64,000 bases of DNA from Bryobacteraceae bacterium (GTDB lineage Bacteria; Acidobacteriota; Terriglobia; Bryobacterales; Bryobacteraceae): contig JANWVO010000032.1 in NCBI GenBank assembly GCA_025056865.1, positions 98,222 through 162,221 on the forward strand. The letters run 5' to 3'. This document shows, one piece after another, positions 44,512 to 51,856 of this stretch. Numbering within the stretch: position 1 is the first letter of the stretch; every line of letters begins with the position of its first letter. A model generated the notes under the pieces. It ran no database searches. It had not been told where the DNA came from and worked only from the letters and a program-made list of their open reading frames with translations. The position numbers and the translations under genes are program-made.

Positions 44512-44544
44512 GAAAGCAAGAAAGCTCCGCCGGTCCGGCGGAGC
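44512..44544 (-). terminator. Probable terminator of tRNA-Leu
   Basis: Perfect 9-bp stem GCTCCGCCG/CGGCGGAGC with loop GAC (44524-44544), followed on the minus strand by the T-rich TTTCTTGCTTT. It starts about 20 nt after the tRNA 3' end. Confidence 0.7.
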
Positions 44545-44565
44545 TTCTGGCGAACTTCCGGCAGG

Positions 44566-44652
44566 TGGTGCGGATGAGAGGACTTGAACCTCCACGGGGT
44601 TGCCCCCACTAGAACCTGAATCTAGCGCGTCTGCCAGTTCCGCCACATCCGC
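44566..44652 (-). tRNA. tRNA-Leu (anticodon CAG)
   Basis: An 87-nt class II tRNA with encoded CCA (84 without it). The acceptor stem is GCGGATG/CATCCGC, the discriminator is A, and the anticodon stem CTAGA/TCTAG encloses the 7-nt loop TTCAGGT, giving anticodon CAG (codon CUG, the most used leucine codon in this GC-rich genome). The long variable arm (GGGGGCAACCCC region) and the T-loop GTTCAAGTC confirm the tRNA-Leu type. Confidence 0.96.
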
Positions 44653-44750
44653 ACAACTGGCTTGCCTGTCTCTATTGTGTAAAAGCGGGCCGCACGGTGT
44701 CAATTCGGCGCGCCCGCCCCGCTTCCGGTTCGGGACGCGGCCCCGAAAAC

Positions 44751-45086
44751 TCAGCGCAGATCTGGAAGAAACGGACGCAATTCCACGCGCCGGTGGCAGC
44801 AGCGGGATGCTTCCGCGGCCAGCGCGAGAGCTGCATCGGCATCCGGAGCCTCCACGATCCAGAAGCCGGACACATACTCCGGGGATGCAATGAAGGGGCC
44901 CGGCGCCGCCAGGCCGGCGCCGTTCCTGTTGTCGAGCACAGTAGCGGTTTGCGGCGCATCGAGACCTCCGGCGAAGATCAGCGCGCCGGAAGCCCGCAGC
45001 CAGCCGTTGAATGCCTGAATGGCGGCCATCTCCGCAGGGCTGGCCCCGCCGGTCTGGTTGTCGATCACGGAGATGAGGAACTTCAC
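44751..45086 (-). CDS. YciI-like protein
   Basis: A 111-residue protein of the YCII-related/DGPF fold: 'MKFLISVIDNQTGG' at the start and 'GPFIASPEYVSGFWIVEAPD' with 'DADAALALAAEASR' match the ferredoxin-like alpha/beta barrel dimer. Related proteins are often seen next to sigma factors; here it is the last gene of the pdx operon. The GTG start at 45086 has no strong ribosome site. The reaction is unknown; the family includes enzymes with a His-Asp pair, not clearly seen here. Confidence 0.75.
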   Translation of the reverse strand: MKFLISVIDNQTGGASPAEMAAIQAFNGWLRASGALIFAGGLDAPQTATVLDNRNGAGLAAPGPFIASPEYVSGFWIVEAPDADAALALAAEASRCCHRRVELRPFLPDLR

Positions 45087-45124
45087 CGCTTCACTCTCAT
45101 CAGGCGCTGCAACCGGCGGGGGCG

Positions 45125-45523
45125 TCAGCCTTCATTCCGGCGCAGGCGGATCAGCAGCCCTGCGACAAGCTGCTCGATCTGATCCCGTGCCTCGCGCGCC
45201 GCCTTCTCGCCGCCGCTCACCGGATCCGGCACGCGCCACTCGATGACCTCCCGCACGGGGAGCTTCAGCGGCACGCCGCTCATGTTTACGACGACGTCGT
45301 AGCTGCCGACGTCCATGTGAAGGAGTGCCTTCGGGAAGTGCCCGTCAAGGTCGATGCCCTTCTCAAGCATGACCTTCTTTGTGATCTCGGGCACCTCCAC
45401 GACGGGCGCGAGGCCGGCGCTGGCCGCCTCGACGGCGCCGCCGCCGTAAGCCCGCGCGAAGGCCTCCGCCATCTGGCTGCGGAAGGCGTTGCCGATGCAG
45501 ACGAACAGGATCTTCTTCTTCAC
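45125..45523 (-). CDS. Low-molecular-weight protein tyrosine phosphatase/arsenate-reductase-like protein
   Basis: A 132-residue protein with the LMW-PTP active-site loop C9-IGNAF-R15-S16 near the N-terminus and a later 'VPDPVSGGEKAA', where the Asp serves as general acid. The family contains phosphotyrosine phosphatases and thioredoxin-coupled ArsC arsenate reductases. The extra conserved Cys pair of thioredoxin-type ArsC was not found, so phosphatase is somewhat likelier. The GTG start overlaps the pdxT stop by 4 nt, so it is translated from the vitamin B6 operon. Confidence 0.85.
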   Translation of the reverse strand: MKKKILFVCIGNAFRSQMAEAFARAYGGGAVEAASAGLAPVVEVPEITKKVMLEKGIDLDGHFPKALLHMDVGSYDVVVNMSGVPLKLPVREVIEWRVPDPVSGGEKAAREARDQIEQLVAGLLIRLRRNEG

Positions 45524-46104
45524 CGCTTCGCCGCTCCCGCGCCCAGCCGCTCAAGGAACAGCCCGTGGATCCGGCTGTCCGCGGTCAGCTCCGGGTGGAA
45601 GGTCGCCACGAGGTGGCGGCCGAAATCGACCAGAACAGGATCGCCCAGATATGTTGCGAGCACGCGGCCGCCCGCGCCCACCCGGCGGATGATCGGCGCG
45701 CGGATGAAAACGGCCTCCAGCTCGCCATCCCCCAGCCGATGTTCGCTCAGCCGGACCACGCGGCTGTCGAGCTGGCGCCCGTAGGCATTGCGTTCGATCG
45801 TCATGTCGACGAGCGCCAGCGACGGCTGCGGCGGATTCAGCACGTCGGAGGCCAGCAGGATGGCTCCGGCGCAGGTGCCGAAAATCGGCTTTTCCATGCC
45901 GAAGCGCCGCAGCGGCTCCATCAGGCCGTAGTACTCCATCAGGCGCAGCATCGAGGTGCTTTCGCCGCCGGGGATGACGAGTCCGTCCAGCCCGTCGAGC
46001 TCCGCCGCGAGCCGCACTTCGCACGGCTCGGCGCCCGCGCGCCGCAGCGCCGCCGCGTGCGCTTCGTAGTCGCCCTGAAGGGCAAGCACTCCAACGCGTG
46101 CCAT
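45520..46104 (-). CDS. pdxT: Pyridoxal 5'-phosphate synthase glutaminase subunit
   Basis: The 194-residue glutaminase that supplies ammonia to PdxS for vitamin B6 synthesis. The catalytic triad is complete: C78 in 'GTCAG', H170 and E172 in 'TFHPELT'. 'LALQGDYEAHAAALRRAG' at the N-terminus and 'IPGGEST' are family signatures. Its ATG is 7 nt from the pdxS stop. Confidence 0.97.
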   Translation of the reverse strand: MARVGVLALQGDYEAHAAALRRAGAEPCEVRLAAELDGLDGLVIPGGESTSMLRLMEYYGLMEPLRRFGMEKPIFGTCAGAILLASDVLNPPQPSLALVDMTIERNAYGRQLDSRVVRLSEHRLGDGELEAVFIRAPIIRRVGAGGRVLATYLGDPVLVDFGRHLVATFHPELTADSRIHGLFLERLGAGAAKR

Positions 46105-46110
46105 CGCGCG

Positions 46111-46998
46111 TCACCAGCCCCGCGTCGACAGCATTTCGGACTCGCTCATCGTCCGCACGTCGAGGCCGGGCATCGCCTCGCCGAGCTCTTCGCTGGCCTC
46201 GAGCACGGCTTTCGCATCGTTGTAGTGCGTCGTCGCCTTGACGATCGCCCGCGCGCGCCGCTCGGGGTCGGAGGACTTGAAGATGCCGCTGCCGACGAAG
46301 ACCGCCTCGGCGCCGAGCTGCCGCATCAGCGCCGCGTCGGCCGGAGTCGCCACGCCGCCCGCGCTGAAGTTCGGCACGGGAAGCCGGCCGTGGTCGTGGA
46401 CATACTGAACCAGTTCGAGCGGGGCCTGGAGGCGCTTGGCCTCGGCCATCAGCTCGTCCTGCCGCAGGGTGGTCAGCAGGCGGATCTCCTTCATCACCGT
46501 CCGCATGTGCCGCACGGCCTCGACAATGTTGCCCGTGCCCGCCTCGCCCTTGGTGCGGATCATCGCCGCGCCTTCGGCGATGCGCCGCAGCGCTTCACCG
46601 AGGTTCCGGCAGCCGCAGACGAATGGCACTTTGAAGTCGCGCTTCCAGATGTGGTGCTCTTCGTCGGCAGGCGTCAGCACTTCGCTCTCGTCGATATAGT
46701 CGACCTCGAGCGCTTCGAGCACCTGCGCCTCGGCGAAGTGGCCGATGCGGCACTTGGCCATCACCGGGATCGACACCGCCTGCATGATCTCGCGGATCTT
46801 GCTGATGGCAGCCATGCGCGCCACGCCGCCCTCGCGGCGGATGTCGGCAGGGACGCGTTCCAGCGCCATCACCGCGCAGGCGCCCGCCTTTTCGGCGATC
46901 TCCGCCTGCCGCGCGTCGGTCACGTCCATGATGACGCCGCCCTTCAGCATTTCCGCCAGGCCCACCTTCACGCGGAATGCATCGTCCAGATAGATCAT
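46111..46998 (-). CDS. pdxS: Pyridoxal 5'-phosphate synthase lyase subunit
   Basis: PdxS builds PLP from ribose 5-phosphate, glyceraldehyde 3-phosphate and ammonia. The 295-residue TIM barrel includes D25 ('[10 protein letters not shown]'), the Schiff-base lysine K82 in '[10 protein letters not shown]', and the second lysine in '[11 protein letters not shown]'. The family usually has ~295 residues. A strong 'AAGGAGA' ribosome site lies 7 nt before ATG 46998. It follows pdxR by 58 nt on the same strand. Confidence 0.98.
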   Translation of the reverse strand: MIYLDDAFRVKVGLAEMLKGGVIMDVTDARQAEIAEKAGACAVMALERVPADIRREGGVARMAAISKIREIMQAVSIPVMAKCRIGHFAEAQVLEALEVDYIDESEVLTPADEEHHIWKRDFKVPFVCGCRNLGEALRRIAEGAAMIRTKGEAGTGNIVEAVRHMRTVMKEIRLLTTLRQDELMAEAKRLQAPLELVQYVHDHGRLPVPNFSAGGVATPADAALMRQLGAEAVFVGSGIFKSSDPERRARAIVKATTHYNDAKAVLEASEELGEAMPGLDVRTMSESEMLSTRGW

Positions 46999-47056
46999 TT
47001 TTTCCGTCTCCTTTTTGCGAAAATCTCCACACAATTCCTCGCCATGGCTCTGCCCC

Positions 47057-48526
47057 TCAGACGATGGCCGGCGCCAGGCCGGCCTCCAGCGAGGCCCTCT
47101 GTTTCCGCCATTCGGCACGGAAAATCCGGCCGAGAATTTCCATTCCTTCCTCGATCCTTTCCGGCGCAAGCCCTGCGAAAGTCAGCCGCAGGCCGCCGGT
47201 TTCAGGCCGCTGCACCGCGAACAGGCGGCCCGGCAGATAGCTCACGCCGGCCTCCTCCGCCCTGACGAGCAGCCGTTCGGCATCCAGCGGCTCGGGCAGC
47301 CGGACCCAGAGGTTGGCGCCGCCCTCGGGCCGCGTGTGCTGCGAACCGGGGGGCAGATGCTTCGCACAGGCCTCCAGCACGGAGGCCAGCCGGACCCGCC
47401 CGGCTTCGAGCAGCCGCCGCCGGTGCGCTTCCAGCCGCCCGCTGGCAGCGAAGCGCAGCAGCACGGCCTGCGAAAGGTGGTCCGAGTGCAGGTCGGCGGT
47501 CTGCTTGCATTCGGCCAGCCGCCGCGCCACGGCCCGCGGGGCCACCACCCAGCCCACGCGCAGGCCGGGCATCGCCAGCTTGGAGAAGCTCCTCACCAGA
47601 ATCACCAGCCCCGCCTCGTCCAGCCGCTTCAGCGGCGGCAGATCCTCGCCGCTGTAGCGCAGCGCTCCGTAGATGTCGTTCTCGATCACCGCCGCGCCGG
47701 CACGCAGCGCCAGCCGCAGCAGCTCCCGCCGGGACTCAAGATCCATCGTTTCGCCGGTCGGATTCTGAAAGTTGGGCGTCACCGCCACGGCCGCCACCGG
47801 CTCGCGCTCCAGCGTGCGGGCCAGCGCCGCCAGATCGATTCCCCCGCGCCCGACCGGGATCCCGATCACCCGCGCCCCGCCGCGGACGAAGACGTCGCGC
47901 AGACCGGGGTACACCGGGTCTTCGACAACGACGGCCTCGCCGGGCCGGACCATCACGCGTTCCAGCAGATCCAGCGCCTGCTGGCAGCCGCTCGTCACCA
48001 CCACATCGTCGCCCGCCTTCGCCGCGCCCTCGGCGCGGGCCTGCCCGAGCAGCCACTCGCGCAGCGGCCCATATCCATACGGCGAGCCGAGTTGCAGCAG
48101 GCGCGCCGCCTCTCCGCTGTCAAGGACCTCCGCGCAGCTCTGGCGGAACTCCTCCACTGGCAGCAGGGCATCCTCTGGCCGGGCCGAAACGAAGCTGATC
48201 CGCGCCCCGGCCCCCCAGCTCCGCGTTTCCATGCCGGATGGGCCCAGCCGCTTCTCCCAGTCCAGACCGCCGCCGGCCGGCGGCCCGCCCGCAACAAAAC
48301 TGCCCCGGCCCACGTGCCCCCGGATCAGTCCTTCCTGCTCCAGCAGTTCATAGGCTGCGGCCACGGTCGCGCGGTTTACGCCAAGCAGGCCAGCCAATTC
48401 CCGCGTCGGCGGAATCCTTTCGCCCCGCTGAAGCACACCGGCCACGATCAGCTCCCGGAGCTGCCGGTAAAGCTGCCGGTAAAGCGGCTCCCCAGCCTGA
48501 GGGTCCAGGTGCAGCGGGGGCAACAT
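47057..48526 (-). CDS. pdxR: MocR/PdxR-type transcriptional regulator
   Basis: A 489-residue regulator with an N-terminal GntR winged helix ('[20 protein letters not shown]', about residue 36) and an aminotransferase-like domain that binds PLP (Schiff-base lysine in '[16 protein letters not shown]'). MocR proteins of this type sense PLP and control pdxST. Unlike the usual divergent arrangement, it is upstream and co-directional with pdxST, so it probably autoregulates the operon. A TAAGCT hexamer lies 9 nt before the ATG. Named by family and context. Confidence 0.85.
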   Translation of the reverse strand: MLPPLHLDPQAGEPLYRQLYRQLRELIVAGVLQRGERIPPTRELAGLLGVNRATVAAAYELLEQEGLIRGHVGRGSFVAGGPPAGGGLDWEKRLGPSGMETRSWGAGARISFVSARPEDALLPVEEFRQSCAEVLDSGEAARLLQLGSPYGYGPLREWLLGQARAEGAAKAGDDVVVTSGCQQALDLLERVMVRPGEAVVVEDPVYPGLRDVFVRGGARVIGIPVGRGGIDLAALARTLEREPVAAVAVTPNFQNPTGETMDLESRRELLRLALRAGAAVIENDIYGALRYSGEDLPPLKRLDEAGLVILVRSFSKLAMPGLRVGWVVAPRAVARRLAECKQTADLHSDHLSQAVLLRFAASGRLEAHRRRLLEAGRVRLASVLEACAKHLPPGSQHTRPEGGANLWVRLPEPLDAERLLVRAEEAGVSYLPGRLFAVQRPETGGLRLTFAGLAPERIEEGMEILGRIFRAEWRKQRASLEAGLAPAIV

Positions 48527-48613
48527 GATGCTTTCAGCTTAACTGCCACGACCGGCCAATGCAAGCCATTTAGGCCATATTGGCTGGCCCGGGAGGCCCC
48601 AGAGGCGCAGGTC

Positions 48614-49243
48614 TCAGGCGCCCGGTTCGCGCCAGTGCAGTTCCGCGTCCGAGCGGCGCACGTAGTTGGCATCGAGCACCGCAGGATCCTGGAGCCGGTC
48701 GAACGCCAGTAGAGCCACCGCTCCGGCCAGCGCACGCGGCGTCACAGTGGCCTGCACACCGAACAGCGCCGGGTCGGGTGTGAGCAGCTCGGCGCCCTCG
48801 GGCAGCCCGGCCCGCCACAGTGGGAACTTCGTCACGACTTCGGGCTGCACCAGTTCCAGGTGGTCGTCGTAGACGGCGCCGTAGATCTCGCCCCGCCGGG
48901 CGTCGAAAAACGGGGCGCGGAGAGGAGCCGTACCATAAGTGGCCATTGCCTGAAGGTTGGAAATGGCGGCAGCCAGCGCTCCCGAGGCTTCGGCCAGGCC
49001 CTTGGCGGCGGCCAGGCCGACGCGGACGCCGGTGAAGGAACCCGGCCCGGCGGCCGCGGCGAAGCCCGTCACCTGGCTGTACTGCCAGCCGTGCCGTTTC
49101 AGCAGCCGTTCAAGGTGCTGGAAAAGCGAGTGGGCAAAGCCATCGGGCGAGTGGATCAGAATTTCTTCGATCACGCGCCCTTCTTCGGCCAGCGCCAGGC
49201 TGCCGAATTCCGAGGTCGTGTCGATGGCGACAATGCGCGTCAT
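48614..49243 (-). CDS. tsaB: tRNA N6-threonylcarbamoyladenosine biosynthesis protein TsaB
   Basis: TsaB is the platform subunit that pairs with TsaD and TsaE to make the t6A37 modification of ANN-decoding tRNAs. The 209 residues show the ASKHA-type 'IVAIDTTSEFGSLALAEEG' N-terminus and the conserved 'AAGPGSFTGVRVGLAAAKGL', followed by 'FFDARRGEIYGAVY'. Its typical partners are absent here. It is a single minus-strand gene whose promoter was not clear. Confidence 0.94.
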   Translation of the reverse strand: MTRIVAIDTTSEFGSLALAEEGRVIEEILIHSPDGFAHSLFQHLERLLKRHGWQYSQVTGFAAAAGPGSFTGVRVGLAAAKGLAEASGALAAAISNLQAMATYGTAPLRAPFFDARRGEIYGAVYDDHLELVQPEVVTKFPLWRAGLPEGAELLTPDPALFGVQATVTPRALAGAVALLAFDRLQDPAVLDANYVRRSDAELHWREPGA

Positions 49244-49332
49244 GCGGCGCGGCCTCCACGGCTGCGCGCAGAAAATCTGGCGGAATGCAAGCTGGAATCA
49301 AAGAGAATTCTCATGAAATTTCGAGCAACGTG

Positions 49333-51102
49333 CTACTGCTTTTTCACTGTATAGACGTAGTCCAGCAGGTACAGCTTCCCTGCCGCATTGAGCGCCGCCA
49401 GCCGCACCGCCAGCGCGCCGGAGCCGGATTTCAGCAACACCGGATCCACCGTGAAAGTCCCTTCCGGGCCCGCGGCCAGATAGCGCGCTCCCTCGCCGTC
49501 CTGCACGATCTCGCCGGTCAGCACGTAAATCATCCGCCGCGTCCCCTGCGTCTGCCGCTTCAGCTCGATCCGGTACGGAACCGGAGCGCCAGCCGCGAAC
49601 GATGCGCCCATCGGAGGCTGCACCAGCTCGAAAGGAGCCTTCTGCGGGCTCCTCTCCGGCTCCTGCACCGGCACGGGCCACGACTCAAACTTGTAGCTGC
49701 GCAGCATGCCCTGCTTGCGCCCGTCGCGGCTCAGGTGCAGCACCCAGTCGCGGGAGCTGTCAGGCGGAGAAGCCTCGTACAGCTCGCCTTTCCACTGCTT
49801 TTTCTCGCGGCGCGCCTCGCCAGTGGAAGGATCCACCCAGTAGACGTCGTAGTCGTGCTTGCGAGTGACCAGCTTCACCGGCCCCGGCTTTTCGATGTAG
49901 ACGATGTACTCGGTGGCGGGCAGCTCGTAGTCTTCCGTCTTCAGTCCGGGAAGCGCGATCGCCCTTCCTCCGTCGACATCGAAATAAGGCTGGGTGTCCC
50001 AGAAGCGCACGCGCGCGCTCATGAACCGGAACCAGGCCTCCATGGCGCGGGCGTTGGGCGAATCGGGATGCACGGCGCCCTTCATGGAAGGATAGGCTCC
50101 GCTCATCACGGCGTTCCAGAGCCTGCGCCGGAATTCATCCGGCGCGAGCGACGCATCGATCAGCGCCACCTGCGGCACGGTATTGGCCTGGTGCTCGACG
50201 GCGATAAGTTCCTCACGGCCCGGCCCGTAAATGACGTGGTCCATCCAGCCATCGCGGCCGAGGAACGCCGACGTATCGCGCGCGCGCGTCGAGATGGGGT
50301 GGCCGTAGGGATCCATCTTCTTCAGTGCCAGGCCGAAATCCTTCAGCAGCTCGCGCGCGCCCGCCTGCCCTTCCCACTCCTCCACAAGCTGCCAGGTGCA
50401 GTTGAAGGCCGCGTAGCGGGCCGTCAGATAGCGCACCAGCCGTTCCCGGTGCGCGGGCGTCGGTGCCAGCCGGCGCAGCTCGTCCGGCGAAGCAGCCAGC
50501 AGGAAATCCACGGTGATCCCCGCCGAGTGGATCTCGTAGGCGCGCGCATCGAGCTTTTCGAAGAGTGCCGGATCCGGGCGGTCCGGCTCAGGGAGCGCCT
50601 CGCGGCTCAGCACCCGCAGGGCCAGGTGCGTGAACCCGCGCGCCGCGAAGGCGCTCGCCGGCACGCCCGGGGCGTCTTCCGCGCCCATGTAGAGGTGCGG
50701 CTTGCGTTCCTCGGTGTACTGCCAGTGATGCACGTTGGCGCGGCGGATGAACGCGGCGGGAGGCGGCGTGGCGGCGGCGCGGAATTCGCCGGTGCGGCCG
50801 TTGTAGTCGGCAAGGTTGCTCGTCAGGCGGTAGGTCCAGTTGCCCGGCTCCGTCGGGGTGAAGCGGATCGCCAGCTTCCGTCCGCCGCGCCAGAAGGCGT
50901 GCGCGAGATACGTCCTGAACTCGGGCGAACGGAACTCCGCCCACAGGCTGACGCTCGCGTAGGGGTTCGCATGCTCTCCCGCGGCGGCCGCAGGGATTTC
51001 GAATTCCAGCTCGCAGGGCATGTAGATGGAGGCCTGCGAGCAGGGCTTCTGCGCCGCTGCTGACAGGCACGCCAGCATGCCGAGCAGGCTCCAGAGGCGC
51101 AT
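49333..51102 (-). CDS. Exported DUF5060/DUF4038-type glycoside hydrolase
   Basis: A 589-residue secreted protein. A cleavable signal ('LLGMLACLSAAAQ') is followed by a DUF5060 beta-sandwich ('FRSPEFRTYLAHAFWRGGRK', 'GNWTYRLTSN', about residues 30-110). The central part ('VHHWQYTEERKPHLYMGAED' onward) is a TIM-barrel of the DUF4038 type with acidic residues that may be catalytic, and a C-terminal beta domain closes the chain. The polysaccharide substrate is unknown. The ATG is 6 nt after TACACT. Confidence 0.72.
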   Translation of the reverse strand: MRLWSLLGMLACLSAAAQKPCSQASIYMPCELEFEIPAAAAGEHANPYASVSLWAEFRSPEFRTYLAHAFWRGGRKLAIRFTPTEPGNWTYRLTSNLADYNGRTGEFRAAATPPPAAFIRRANVHHWQYTEERKPHLYMGAEDAPGVPASAFAARGFTHLALRVLSREALPEPDRPDPALFEKLDARAYEIHSAGITVDFLLAASPDELRRLAPTPAHRERLVRYLTARYAAFNCTWQLVEEWEGQAGARELLKDFGLALKKMDPYGHPISTRARDTSAFLGRDGWMDHVIYGPGREELIAVEHQANTVPQVALIDASLAPDEFRRRLWNAVMSGAYPSMKGAVHPDSPNARAMEAWFRFMSARVRFWDTQPYFDVDGGRAIALPGLKTEDYELPATEYIVYIEKPGPVKLVTRKHDYDVYWVDPSTGEARREKKQWKGELYEASPPDSSRDWVLHLSRDGRKQGMLRSYKFESWPVPVQEPERSPQKAPFELVQPPMGASFAAGAPVPYRIELKRQTQGTRRMIYVLTGEIVQDGEGARYLAAGPEGTFTVDPVLLKSGSGALAVRLAALNAAGKLYLLDYVYTVKKQ

Positions 51103-51108
51103 GTTCCC

Positions 51109-51114
51109 AGTGTA
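51109..51114 (-). promoter_or_regulatory. -10 hexamer TACACT of the DUF5060 gene (leaderless)
   Basis: TACACT, 6 nt, ATG 51102 on the minus strand. Confidence 0.45.
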
Positions 51115-51145
51115 CAGGCGCGGAATCGCGTGCCGCGCCCGCGCC

Positions 51146-51856
51146 TCAGAGCTCCAGCCGCCCGCCGTACATCATCTGGGCCAGGCGGAAGCGTTCGCGG
51201 ACCCTCGCAATTTGCAGGTCGGCGACGACCTCGATTTCGCCGCCCAGCGAAGCCACGGAGGCCCGGTCGAAGTGGACATACAGGTCGAGGGTAAGCCCGG
51301 CAAGGTCGGCTCGCGCTTTCACAGGCGCCAGCGTCCGGCCGCGCGAGCCGCGCAGCCGCACTCCCTGCATCGCCGCCAGCTCCACGGCGCCCGCGCCCTT
51401 GTGCGCCATCTGCGCCGGCAGCCCGTGGATCTCCACAATGGCGTGCTCCGGCTCGTCCTCCAGCAGTTCGTTGAGCGTCCGCACCTGGCTCTGCTGAGAC
51501 CGGTAGAGATACAGGGCGCGCGCCTGCCGGACAGGCAGCGCCGACGACCAGCGGATGATCAGGTCAGCCTCCAGCGGGAGCGAGGTGCGCGGCACGCCGA
51601 TGCCGCCGATGGGATTGCCGCCGCCGGGCCGCCGCATGTTGGGCCCGGTGGCGCCGGGGATGTCTTCGGCGCGCGGCGGCTCCGGTTCGCGCCGGAACCA
51701 CTCCAGGCGCACGCGCCTCCGGCGCGCCCAGGGCGAATCGGTCAGCATCCGCAACACCTGCCTGTCGTTCCAGTCCATCCAGGAATCCGCGGCCGCGCGG
51801 GCGATGGCCAGCGGCGCAGCCGCCATCATCCATCTCCGGGTGAAACGCCGCATCAT
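51146..51856 (-). CDS. Exported protein of unknown function
   Basis: A 236-residue protein with an Arg-rich N-terminus and hydrophobic stretch (Tat-like, 'MMRRFTRRWMMAAAPLAIA'). The next part, 'WNDRQVLRMLTDSPWARR', is a motif I remember from acidobacterial secreted proteins (GWxTD-like), with no assigned role. A Pro/Gly-rich segment and beta-rich C-terminal half follow. Its ATG overlaps the stop of lptFG by 4 nt (ATGA), so it is translated with the exporter and may work with it in the envelope. Confidence 0.5.
   Translation of the reverse strand: MMRRFTRRWMMAAAPLAIARAAADSWMDWNDRQVLRMLTDSPWARRRRVRLEWFRREPEPPRAEDIPGATGPNMRRPGGGNPIGGIGVPRTSLPLEADLIIRWSSALPVRQARALYLYRSQQSQVRTLNELLEDEPEHAIVEIHGLPAQMAHKGAGAVELAAMQGVRLRGSRGRTLAPVKARADLAGLTLDLYVHFDRASVASLGGEIEVVADLQIARVRERFRLAQMMYGGRLEL

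Noticed and set aside
44422..44703. Open frame through the tRNA-Leu gene joined to the 43657 protein
   Set aside because: Residues translated from a tRNA gene are not a real protein; only the lipobox region was kept as an observation.
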